Below are positions 30,877 to 40,900 of a DNA stretch of 64,000 bases, one piece after another. Each line of letters starts with the position of its first letter. Positions within the stretch are counted from its first letter, which is position 1. Source of the DNA: Hybos culiciformis (Eukaryota; Arthropoda; Insecta; Diptera; Hybotidae); contig OZ023274.1 in assembly GCA_964007475.1 (NCBI GenBank), positions 59,912,076 through 59,976,075 of the forward strand, in the 5' to 3' direction. The notes under the pieces were generated by a model that was not told the origin of the DNA, ran no database searches, and saw nothing but the letters and a program-made list of their open reading frames with translations. The position numbers and the translations under genes were made by a program.

Positions 30877-31742
30877 TAAATTTGCTATAAAATTTGTTTA
30901 TGTTTTGTGCTCCATTTTACTATAAAAGGAAAAAAATAATGAAATTTCTGTCTACTTCTTTCACTTGTTTGTTGTTGTTTTAGTTTGACTAAAAAAAATT
31001 AAAAGATTACAAATTTAGCCATTGTGTAAAGCGCGCTTAATGTGTTTCACAAAACAGATATCACCTGTTTTTTTTCTCAAGTTTAAAAACAAAAGTAAAC
31101 AATACAATATACCTACAAATTCAATTCAAATTCAAAATAAAAAACAATAACAACATTTTTTTTATTTGTTTACAAATAAACACAACAAAAAATTTTCAAA
31201 GTCTACGTCGAAAATAATACCCCAGTGAACATTAACGGCTTCTGCATATTGCCTCACGAAATATTTGTAAAAATTACTCAACCCATCCTTTAATAGGAAC
31301 ATGTTTTCGCAATTGCAAGAACATGTTCTTGTTTTTTTTTTTTTTTCAATTTGACATTAATGTATTTTGCGTGCTAAAGAATGAGAATACGTTGTTTCAT
31401 TTCAATACCTTAATTTTTTCTTCCTTAATAGGCTTTCCAAACTAAGAATTTTATTCATGAATTAAATCAGGTTATCCCTCAATTGAAAATTGCTGTTCAC
31501 ACCATGATTTTTTTTAACCCGGGTCAATTTTGTTGTTTTTTTATTTTTATTTTTTTTGTTAATTTTCTAAATAAAAATTAGTGAATAAAATTTAATCAAA
31601 AATAATTAAAAAATGATATAAAATAATTCTATAAGTGAATTAATTAATTTAAAATTAAAATTCGAAAAATAAAAATTATAAACAAAAAAAAAAAAATTAT
31701 TTTTAAGTTTTTTTTAGCCATTTTGTTTTTTCTTTTTTTAAT

Positions 31743-32539
31743 GGGAGCGTCTACAGTTACGGCAAACGTAACTCTTTTTTTATTCTTAGAGTTACGGCAA
31801 CCGTAATCCTGTTGAAAATTGACTAAAGTTACGGCAAACGTAACTCTTTTTTTATTTTTAGAGTTACGGCAACCGTAATCCTGTTGAAAATTGTTTAAAG
31901 TTACGGCAAACGTAACTCTTTTTTTTTTTGAGAGTTACGGCAACCGTAATCCTGTAGAAAACGGCAAAGTTTTTTTTGAGCATTATGGCTTTTTTTAAAT
32001 AAAAAGTTGTTATGCTGAATGGGAGACGACCGCCGCCTCCCCCAAACCCGCTAGGGCTTCTTTTTTTTTTTTTTTGTTTTTGCTTTGGCGCTTCGCGCTT
32101 TTAAAACTATTTTTGTATTTTTGTATAACGATGTAAGGTTTTACTATTCTTGCATTTTTTGTATGACGATGTAAGGTTTTTACTTGTCAATAACTTTCAC
32201 ATGTGCACATAATTTATATTTTCTATTTTGTACACGTTTAAAATTTTAATACTGTAGCCGAGAGGTAGAGTAGTAGAATTAAATGCTGAAGAACGAGGTT
32301 CGAATCCCGAAGAAAGGGTTAAGCCAAAAAAATAAGAAAAAAAAGAAAAATAAATTTTTTTTTTTCGAAAAAAAAAAAATTGCCGCAACTTTAAGCATTA
32401 CCTAAAAGTTACGGTTGCCGTAACTTAAAAAAAAAAATAAGTTACGTTAACCGTAACTGTTAAAAAAAAATAAGTTACGTTAACCGTAGCTGTTAAAAAA
32501 AAAAAATAAGTTACGGTTACCGTAACTGTAGGTACTCCC
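31743..32539. mobile_element. Foldback element family A, copy 4
   Basis: The left duplication is TTTTTTAAT (31734-31742). On the right only TTTTTTA (32540-32546) directly follows. The remaining AT is found at 32862-32863, after the MITE at 32547-32858 and its own TTA duplication. One tandem unit is lost relative to copy 1. The tRNA-like pair is intact (A-box 32255-32265, B-box 32297-32307). Confidence 0.86.
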
Positions 32540-32546
32540 TTTTTTA

Positions 32547-32858
32547 CGGGCTGTCTACATTAGCGATTTAGAATCGCGCGTATTTATGAATGTATTGTAT
32601 TTTTTCTGTTTCATTTATTAGTATTTGTGTTTGCTCAATATGCCACTGGGTTAGATTTACAGCATGCGATTTTTATACATTTTTCCAAATTGTACCATTT
32701 TACTTGATTTAAATGTCAAATTAATAAAAAAAAAAAAAAATTGTGAGAAATGTCAAAAAATACGCATGCTGAAAAATTATTCAAAATCAGCATGCGTATT
32801 TTGCTGCGATTTTGGATTTTGTATAAAGATACACGAATACGCTAATGTAGACACCTAG
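32547..32858. mobile_element. MITE with CTGTCTACATTAGCG ends, TTA duplication
   Basis: CGGGCTGTCTACATTAGCG on the left, and CGCTAATGTAGACACCTAG on the right. TTA is at 32544-32546 and 32859-32861. The body holds inverted AGCATGCG pieces. A second complete copy is at 36212-36554 and a partial one at 54,981. Confidence 0.87.
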
Positions 32859-32967
32859 TTAATCATTCAAACGTACATGCCCAACCGATAATTTTTTGAC
32901 GTAATCATAACATATCAGGACATATTCATTTAATTTATCAGGTGAACCTGATTTAACTCATATTTAA

Positions 32968-33394
32968 TACCTTGTTTACACTTCAGGTTAGAAATAGGTT
33001 AAACCTTCATTTAACCTATGTTAGAAAACAGGCGTTTACACCTAATTGGTGTTAGATTTGACGTTTGAAAAAATAAAAAGAAAAAAATAAAGTGAAAAAA
33101 AAAAAAATTTTGATTGTTATTTATTTTTATTTTTATTTTTAATTTTAATTTGACACAATTAATAACATTTTTATTGACATTTTTTGTCAATATTCATTTG
33201 CTACGGATACAGGATGCTATATTTCCCTTACAAATCCCTAAATTTTGATTATACCAGGGGCGTAAATTTAACTAGGTTTTAAAGAACCTAGTTGTTCAAC
33301 TAGGTTACTTTTGATAATTTTTTATATGAACCAACACAAAACGAACATAGGTTGGAGAAAAAACCTCTTTCTAACATGAAGTGTAAACAAGGTA
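32968..33394. mobile_element. MITE with TACCTTGTTTACACTTCAGG ends, TAA duplication
   Basis: The ends TACCTTGTTTACACTTCAGG and ATGAAGTGTAAACAAGGTA are flanked by TAA (32965-32967 and 33395-33397). Further inverted pieces around ACTAGGTTNNNNAACCTAGT lie in the middle. 427 bp, non-coding. Confidence 0.84.
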
Positions 33395-33503
33395 TAACTC
33401 AACTTTAAAACAACTAAATTTTTTGTATGATAAACCTCCTTTAACTCAACAATTATTTATAAATCCGAAGTTTAGACAGCTTATAACATTATGTATTCTA
33501 GAT

Positions 33504-34608
33504 GGGGGTTGGACATTTGTCCGCGGGACATTTGTCCGCGATTTGTTTTTGTATCGCGGACATAAAAATGACATTTGTCCGCGATTCAAAATGTCTTTTG
33601 TCCGCCGCGGACAAATGACATTTTCCAAAATGTCATTTGTCCGCGATAAAAATTAATCGCGGACAAATGACATTTTGCAAAATGACATTTGTCCGCTAAA
33701 ACTCTGAAAAATCAATCGCGGACAAATGACATTTTGCAAAATGACATTTGTCCGCTAAAAAGTTAAAAAATCAATCGCGGACAAATGACATTTTGCAAAA
33801 TGACATTTGTCCGCTAAAAATTAAAAAAAGCAATCGCGGACAAATGACATTTTGGAAAATGACAGAATCGGCACAACAAGAGAGGGTGGTGGGGGGCGGC
33901 GGGCGGGCGGCGGGCGGCGGGCGGCGGGCGGGCGGGTGGACTGGTGGTTGGTCAGTGGGATTTGCGGCGTTAGCCGCAAATCCCACTGACCAACCACCAG
34001 TCCACCCGCCCGCCCGCCGCCCCCCACCACCCTCTCTTTAAGGGGCAAATCGGGCAAAAAAAAAAAAATTGCATATACAAAATGTATGAACAATTTGGAG
34101 GGACTCTACCCCTCTTCCCTTTTCCAAGCTTCAGACGATTCTGAGTGGTTCACGTAATCTGCAGTATCTCCAAAATTGAAAAATCAATCGCGGACAAATG
34201 ACATTTTGCAAAATGACATTTGTCCGCTAAAAAAACTGAAAAATCAATCGCGGACAAATGACATTTTGCAAAATGACATTTGTCCGCTAAAAATTAAAAA
34301 TTTCAATCGCGGACAAATGACATTTTGCAAAATGACATTTGTCCGCTAAAAATTCGAAAAATCAATCGCGGACAAATGACATTTTGCAAAATGACATTTG
34401 TCCGCTAAAGTTAGAAAATTCAATCGCGGACAAATGTCATTTTGCAAAATGTCATTTGTCCGCTAATTTTGGGACATTTGTCCGCGGCGGACAAATGTCA
34501 TTTTACAATCGCGGACAAATGACATTTTGCAAAATGACATTTGTCCGCGAAGTTTTCCATACAAATTTCATCGCGGACAAATGTCCCGCGGACAAATGTC
34601 ACGGCGCC
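33504..34608. mobile_element. Foldback element family B, copy 2, with captured GC-rich hairpin
   Basis: The ends GGGGGTTGGACATTTGTCC and, inverted, GGCGCCGTGACATTTGTCC lie between a perfect 9-bp duplication ATTCTAGAT (33495-33503 and 34609-34617). At least eight units of the GACATTTTGCAAAATGAC palindrome with spacers such as CGCGGACAAATG build the arms. A foreign 320-bp block with a GC-rich hairpin lies at about 33,864-34,180. Open frames here are translations of the repeats. Confidence 0.88.
33881..34037. repeat. GC-rich perfect-stem hairpin with GTTA loop
   Basis: The left arm runs to TTTGCGGC at 33968, the loop is GTTA (33969-33972), and the right arm starts GCCGCAAA. Pairing covers the GTGGACTGGTGGTTGG part and the flanking G-runs. 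The left arm is longer because of a GGGCGGC tandem stretch at about 33,896-33,940. A single-arm relative is at about 55,443-55,506. Confidence 0.85.
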
Positions 34609-34623
34609 ATTCTAGATATCAAC

Positions 34624-35067
34624 CAGAGCTTGAAGTCGCTGACTTCAGTCGGTCAAACACAAACGGTCGTCGAAAAAATTGGCAAAAAATGAATTGGTCG
34701 CCATCGACCCCAAAAATCACCTGCAATCGGCCGTGAAATTTTTCTATAAAAATTCACTTATTTAAATCTTTAAATAGCGACTCCTATGGCGAAAAAAGGC
34801 ACATACTTATGGGTGAAAAAAAATGTAAACAAAAGAGTCATACTTAGTTAAATATTCAAATAGTGCCTCCAATGGCGAAAAATAGCACATACTTACGGCC
34901 ATGGGTGAAAAAAATGTAAATAAATAGGTTGTCAAAGCAGTCAATAAAGTGAAAAAAAAATTGTTTTTAAATTTTTTTAGAACCGATTTGAGTCGCTCCA
35001 GTTGCGGTCGTTGGTAATTTTCTTTTAGCAGTGAGTGGTCGGTAAAAGTCATCGACTTCGCTGTCTG
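34624..35067. mobile_element. hAT-type MITE with CAGAG/CAGAC ends
   Basis: It starts CAGAGCTTGAAGTCG and ends CGACTTCGCTGTCTG, between a perfect 8-bp duplication ATATCAAC (34616-34623 and 35068-35075). It contains two related blocks around TATGGCGAAAAA and ACATACTTA. It sits immediately next to foldback B copy 2, so their duplications overlap by two bases. Confidence 0.83.
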
Positions 35068-35075
35068 ATATCAAC

Positions 35076-36040
35076 TACATTACATACCTACATACGTCAT
35101 ATTTTGTACATCAAATTTAAAAAAATAGAAAATTATTATAAAAAATTTTTGAAAGGTTTTGTTGCATATAGTTGGTTGGATTTAAATTGGTTCTTGGTAA
35201 GGATGTAAAGATTAAATTTTTATAATAAAATAAGAAAAAAAAAAGGACTAGAATTTTTTTTTTAATAACATGTTTCTGTTTATGGCAAGACGAGCTTCAC
35301 TTTAATAATCCCCCTCGTCTCCTTCCAAGTAAGTTACGTTAGTATCATTCAACTTTCAATTTACGAAAATCTCATTTTTATGAATCATAATTTTTTTATC
35401 CATTTTTTTTAAACTAGTTAATGGATAGTCGGCTCGGTCTATGTAGTCTCATGTAATTCACAAAATAAAATTCAAAGTTGAATTAGACTTCGACTGGACA
35501 GTTTAGTCAATGTTCTGGGTCTGAGACTGCCAATTTTCAGAAATAGACTTTAGGTAGATAGGCATGTTTATTTTCATATAGGTAGGTAGATATTTTCTTT
35601 ATAATTTTTTTTTTAAGGTTTCGTAAATTTTTATGCAATTCGCGAAGAAATTTCGAATGATTTAACAATCGCGCCAAGAAAAAAAAAAAAAGAAAAAAAG
35701 TGCCCTAGGGAAAAAACTATTCATTTTAAATGACCATAAGTTTTCGGTAACATTTCTACTTCGTTTTGTGTCTTGATTCACAATTTTTTGCGCCGTACAT
35801 TTGTGCCCGGCTAACGGAAAAGTACCAAAAATTGTAAGGTGTAACTACTCGATTTCATTGAAATCAATTTTAGGACTCCATTTTTCTGTTTTTTTTTGTT
35901 CTGGGACTAGGGGGTTTTTTATTTTAAATGATACATGTAGCTATTAGGTATATACCTACTTAGATATTCCTTATGTTAAAAATTTTAGCACAAATAAAAT
36001 ACTTTATTCCTGTTATCTTAATGATTGAAGGTGTACGAGA
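35076..36040. other. AT-rich intergenic stretch, nothing recognised
   Basis: Contains TAGGTAGGTAGA microsatellite pieces and no exon, RNA gene or complete element that I can support. Confidence 0.45.
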
Positions 36041-36044
36041 GATT

Positions 36045-37412
36045 TGTTAAAAAAAAACCAGCGACTTAGATATAAAAATATTTAAAAATTCTAAAATACT
36101 TTTTAAGCTCAAAAAGTTTAGTGGCATAATGGCTTTTAAATTATTTCAAAATGGCTAGAATTATGGCTGCTTGGCAACACTGATTGCCAGATGATTTCTA
36201 CTATATTTTAACGGGCTGTCTACATTAGCGATTTAGAATCGCGCGTATTTATGAATGTATTCTATTTTTTCTGTTTCATTTATTAGTATTCATGTGTGCT
36301 CAATATGCCACTGGGTTAGATTTAAAGCATGCGATTTTTATACATTTTTCCAAATTGTACCATTTTACTTGACTTAAATGTCAAATTAATAAAAAAAAGC
36401 AAAATTTGTGAGAAATGTCAAAAAATACGCATGCTGAAAAATTATTCAAAATCAGCATGCGTATTTTGCAGCGATTTTGGATTTTGTATAATACACTATT
36501 ATTTTTAAAGAGCAAAATCGCATGCAGGAAAAATACGCTAATGTAGACACCTAGTAAGCTGTAAACACAATTCCGGTTACAACTATATTATTAGCGACAA
36601 TAACGTATGAAAAAACAGCAGCGTGGCTTAAATCATGTTTTCTTTTTGTTGCCCGAAAAGTTTAACCTAAAATAACTTTTTAAATATGCCTGAAAAATTT
36701 CATGTTTAAGTATTAGTACTTCTGAAAATGAATTGGAATAAAAATATTCTACATGCATTGCATTAATGGAATTTAATAAAATAATTTATACTAACAACTC
36801 AATTACAAATTACTTCAAAAAAAATTTTATTTTAGTTAAAAGAGCATTTTCAAATATGCCTGCAAAATTTGACATTAGTATTTCTTCCGAAAAGTAATTG
36901 AAATAAAAATATTCCTCCTGCATTTTATTAGTATAATTTAATGTCAAAAATAAATTACACTAACAAACTAAAAATTACATTAAGAAAAATTAATATCAAA
37001 AATAAATTATCCACAAAATAGGTGCATGTGGAACATTTTTATTCAGAATACATATTTGTATTCCAAAAACTTTTTGAAAATTAGCACTAATAATTAATAA
37101 ATGAAATATTTTTTTTATTATTGTTTAAAATAAATTTCCCTTTCAATCGAAAAAAAAAATAGCATTTTCGACTTTAATTCTGAGCCAATATAGAGTAGGT
37201 TATTGCGCTGATAAGCTTCATTAAGTTGCTAGCGGCTGTCGGTTTTGTCATCAGCTGACACATATTTTTTCTTTTTTTTTGCCTTTTTTTTTGACATTCG
37301 GCGTTACATTTTTGACACTCGGCGTTACATTTTTGACACTCGGCGTTACATTTTTGACACTTACATTTTTTTCACTCTCAATCACAATGCCTCTAAAGAA
37401 GTTTCACTTCAA
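36045..37412 (-). repeat. Dispersed repeat (R36), copy interrupted by a MITE
   Basis: This stretch is reproduced in opposite orientation at about 56,494-57,480. Shared landmarks are ACTTAGATATAAAA, AAGCCATTATGCC (inverse here), AACATGATTTAAGCCA, GACAGCCGCTAGCAACTTA, CAGCTGATGA, several GACACTCGGCGTTACATTTT units and TCTTTAGAGGCAT. Roughly 1 kb without the MITE. I could not assign a transposon class. Confidence 0.75.
36212..36554. mobile_element. MITE with CTGTCTACATTAGCG ends, TAA duplication
   Basis: 343 bp, homologous to 32547-32858, flanked by TAA (36209-36211 and 36555-36557). It interrupts the R36 repeat, and the other R36 copy near 57,330-57,350 shows no MITE at this place. Confidence 0.86.
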
Positions 37413-37619
37413 AAATTATTGTTAGGGTTATAGGTACCTACTTCAATAATGTGATAAGATGTACTTATACCTAGGTATAAAAGCAAAAGTGACTACATTA
37501 CTTAACTACTTACTTACATAACAATCAACCTCTAATTGAATATTTTTTGTTAGGTTTTTTGATTATGATTATGTAGGTATTTTAACCGTAGAATTAAGAA
37601 AAATAAAAACATTAGTGAA

Positions 37620-37856
37620 GACTATAATCGATATCGGGGCGAACGTTATTTTGCTCTAGCTATTAATGAGAGTTATGGTCTCGAGTTCGTATTAAAATTC
37701 CTTAGAAAAAAGCACTTGACTGTTTCCCGAATTTTCCAATTTTCCCTAAAACCCTTACTCGGTCTATTAAGAACATTTAAAAAGAAATCGATTCAGCCGT
37801 TCTTAAGTTATGCATTTAGCAACGAACAGCACTTAGTTTTTATTTATATAAATAGA
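37620..37856 (-). mobile_element. Helitron-like 5' end fragment
   Basis: Read on the minus strand it starts TCTATTTATATAAATAAAAA and continues AACTTAAGAACGGCTGAATCG. This is the layout of insect Helitron 5' ends: an AT-rich start, then a recurring 'ACGGCTGAATCG' phrase. No matching 3' CTAGT end was located. It lies 140 bp upstream of the ARMC6 start codon. Confidence 0.45.
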
Positions 37857-37995
37857 TGATAGGAAGATAATCCTTACTTATATCCTAACTTAGTTTACCT
37901 ACTACAATGTTCTATATTTTCTTTATAGATTTTTGTAACCGTAATAGTTAACATACCTTACCTAGATTTTTTTAATAAAATATTTTTTAAAAATA

Positions 37996-40900
37996 ATGGC
38001 AAAAGTAATAACTCAAGAAACATTTGATGAAGTCGTTAAAGAGAATATTGTTGATTTTTCTATGAATTCAAGTGAGGTAAGTAAAAATTTCAAATAAAAC
38101 ATTACTTATTTATTAAATATGGTATTTAAATTACACACAGTATATAAGTGACTTATTGATACCGAACACCTTGCAACACAATTCTTAAAAATATCTATCT
38201 ATATCTATCTATCTTCTATCATAAAGGAAGTATAAATAGAGGAACTAGTCCCATACAAAAAATTCGAATAAAAAAAGTTAAACAAAATTAGATCAGACCC
38301 CCAAGCTTTTATTTTTGTTTAGAATATATCGCTATAACGAGAGAGCTTTATAGCTTTTAAAATATTTTTTTTTATAAAGCTTTTAAAAATAAACAAAATA
38401 TTTTCATTTATTATAATTGTATTTTAATGTTTACTAGTATTTGTTCTCTATAAAAAAAAAAAATTGGGTAATATTATGTTCAAACATAAAAATTTAAACT
38501 ATAAAATTTTATAGTTTAAGCAAACTGTTCAAACATAAAATAAAATTAAACTAGTGTTATTTTGTCAACTAAAATTTTTTTTGTTATTATTTGGGAGCGT
38601 CTACAGTTACGGCAAACGTAACTCTTTTTTTTTTTTGAGAGTTACGGCAACCGTAATCCTGTTCAAAATTGACTAAAGTTACGGCAAACGTAACTCTTTT
38701 TTTATTTTTAGAGTTACTGCAACCGTAATCCTGTTGAAAATTGACTAAAGTTACGGCAAACGTAACTCTTTTTTTATTTTTAGAGTTACGGCAACCGTAA
38801 TCCTGTTGAAAATTGTTTAAAGTTACGGCAAACGTAACTTTTTTTTTTTGAGAGTTACGGCAACCGTAATCCTGTAGAAAATTGTCTAAAGTTATGGCGG
38901 ACGTAACTTTTTTTTTTTTTTAGTGATTACGGCAAAGTTTTTTTTGAGCATTATGACCTTTTTTTTTTAAATAAAAAGTTGTTATGCTGAATGGGGGACG
39001 GCCAACGCCTCCCCCAAACCCCCTAGGGCTTCTTTTTTTTTTTTTTATTTTGCTTTGGCACTTCGCGCTTTTAATTCTTTTTTTTGTATTTTTGTATAAC
39101 TATGTAAGGTTTAACTATTCTTGCAATTTTTGTATGACGATGTAAGGTTTTTACTTGTCAATAACTTTCACATGTACACATAATTTATATTTTCTATTTT
39201 GTACACGTTTATAATTTTAATACTGTAGCCGAGAGGTAGAGTGGTAGAATGAAATGCTAAAGAACGAGGTTCGAATCCCGAAGAAGGGTTAAGACAAAAA
39301 AAAAAGAAAAAAAAGGAAAAAAAGAAAAAAAAATTGCCGTAACTTTAAGCATTACCTAAAAGTTACGGTTGCCGTAACTTTAAAAAAAAAAATAAGTTAC
39401 GTTAACCGTAACTGTTAAAAAAAAAAATGTTACGTTAACCGTAACTGTCAAAAAAAAAAAAAGTTACGGTTGCCGTAACTGTAGCCACTCCCTTATTATT
39501 TATATTTTTTATTACGATTTTTTTGTATGAGTAGACATTTTTTTTTAGTTTTTCACCACATATTTTATTTTGCCCGACTTTATCTACATAAATTATGCTA
39601 TGAATTATTACAAATAATTGATTTCACTTTTGCTTACTGCTTTCATTTTCTAGTTTTAATAAGTAGTTTTAGCATAAACTAGTGTAACTAACTACAGAAA
39701 TTTTGTATGGCAGAAACCAAAATTACACTAGTTTAAGCTTACACTTAGCTAATTTAATATGTTCGGACAACGAACATGTTCCGTTGGTGTTTTTTATGGT
39801 GTTTTTTCATAGTAAAAAAATTAAAACAGAAACACGTTCTTCAACATGTTTCTACAAAAACATGTTAATTTTCAGGGATGAATGAGTAATTTTTAAATAA
39901 TATTTTATTAGGCAATATTCAGTATGCATTAATTTTTACTTGGCGTGTCATTTTTGACTTTGAAATTTTATAAAGGTGGAGATACACTCAAGATAAATGA
40001 CGCGCGAGTTCTTAACCTTGACACAACTTCATATATTTTAAATTTTTTGGGCGCGTCAGTTCCTTTGAGCTTATCTCCGGTATTATCTGAAATTGTTTAT
40101 CTGACAGAGCTAAACATGTTAACATATGAAAAACACCGTTTGAACGGTCGATTTTTCAAAGATGTTTAACTGCTTTCGAACATGTTAAATTAGCGAAGTG
40201 TGAACAAGGCATAACTCCTTTCGAACATGTTAAATTAGCGAAGTGTGGACAAGGCATTAGAGAGAATAGAAAAGATTTTTTGTGTACATATGTTTTGGGG
40301 GTCTGAAAAATAGGAAAAAAAATAAAAACGATATTTTAAAAAGTTGTTTGACATAGTTACTCTATATTATACTTCCTTTATGCTTCTACATATCTTCTAT
40401 ATATCTTCTATCTTCTATCTTCTGTCTTCTATATATTTAAAAGCGAAGATGTTTCTTTGTCTGTTTGTCTGTTTGTCTGTTCCGAATAGGCTCCTAAACC
40501 GCTCAACCGATCGTTTTGAAACTTACACCATGTCTTTGTGTCAGGTTGGGGGTCGTTATAGGCTATTTTAAAATTTGGGGCGGACTTCAAAAGTTCGTCC
40601 GATTTCATTCAAATTTGGTGCGTAAATAGAGGAACTGATTATACACAAATTTCGTAACAAAAAATTTGTTGACCTAATTCCCTAGGGGACGACTTCAAAA
40701 GTTTGTCCGATTTCATTTAAATTTGATACATAAAAATGATTAAACACACGAATTTTGTAACAAAAAATTTGGCCCCTTCTTTTTAGAGGGCCTCTTCGAA
40801 TATATAATCAAATACTATTAAATATTAAAAACTAAACCACTCAACCGATCGTTTCGAAATTTACGCCGTCTCTTTGTCTCAGGGTCTCTTTGTCCCGGGG

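Larger units (their letters stand above)
29501..31036. mobile_element. MITE 'c' of the train, carrying a Harbinger element
   Basis: The ends ATGCCCGATTTACACAATGG and CCATTGTGTAAAGCGCGC lie between TTA (29498-29500 and 31037-31039). Near the left end are further inverted pieces around AAAAGACACC. The element at 29740-30876 sits inside. Confidence 0.78.
27903..31345. repeat. Long palindrome split at its centre by three MITEs
   Basis: The left arm ends at 28200 and the right arm starts at 31037. Matching landmarks are ACAAGAACATGTTCTTG, TTGAATTTGAATTGAATTTG, CTTGAGAAAAAAAA and TTTTGTGAAACACATTA, each found inverted on the other side. Removing the inserts restores GAAACACATTAATGTGTTTC, a perfect 20-bp palindrome, as the centre. 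The left arm lacks about 95 bp present in the right arm. Confidence 0.82.
31428..32935. mobile_element. MITE (AAATCAGGTTATCC family) interrupted twice
   Basis: The body is 31,428-31,742 plus about 32,862-32,935, homologous to 27,034-27,420. The gap holds foldback A copy 4 and, inside the right-hand target duplication of that element, the MITE at 32547-32858. The ends approach AATTAAATCAGGTT and AACCTGATTTAACT. Confidence 0.72.
38190..40445. repeat. Inverted-repeat-bounded block in ARMC6 intron 1
   Basis: CATAAAGGAAGTATAAATAG near 38,220 and its inverse near 40,370 head arms of about 100 bp that share CAGACCCCCAA and flanking A/T runs. Between the arms lie foldback A copy 5 and a TGCCTTGTTCACAC MITE. 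The arms probably mark an older element into which both inserted; its class is unknown. Confidence 0.6.

Noticed and set aside
33504..34608. Regular palindromic repeats that could be mistaken for a CRISPR array
   Set aside because: The spacers are themselves repeated, the sequence is clearly eukaryotic, and 9-bp target duplications bound the block as a transposon.
33423..34736. Several overlapping frames on both strands around 33.4-34.7 kb (and 6.4-7.2, 55.1-55.9, 59.9-60.1 kb)
   Set aside because: These are translations of the foldback family B repeats and the GC-rich hairpin. They occur in all frames and lack any domain.
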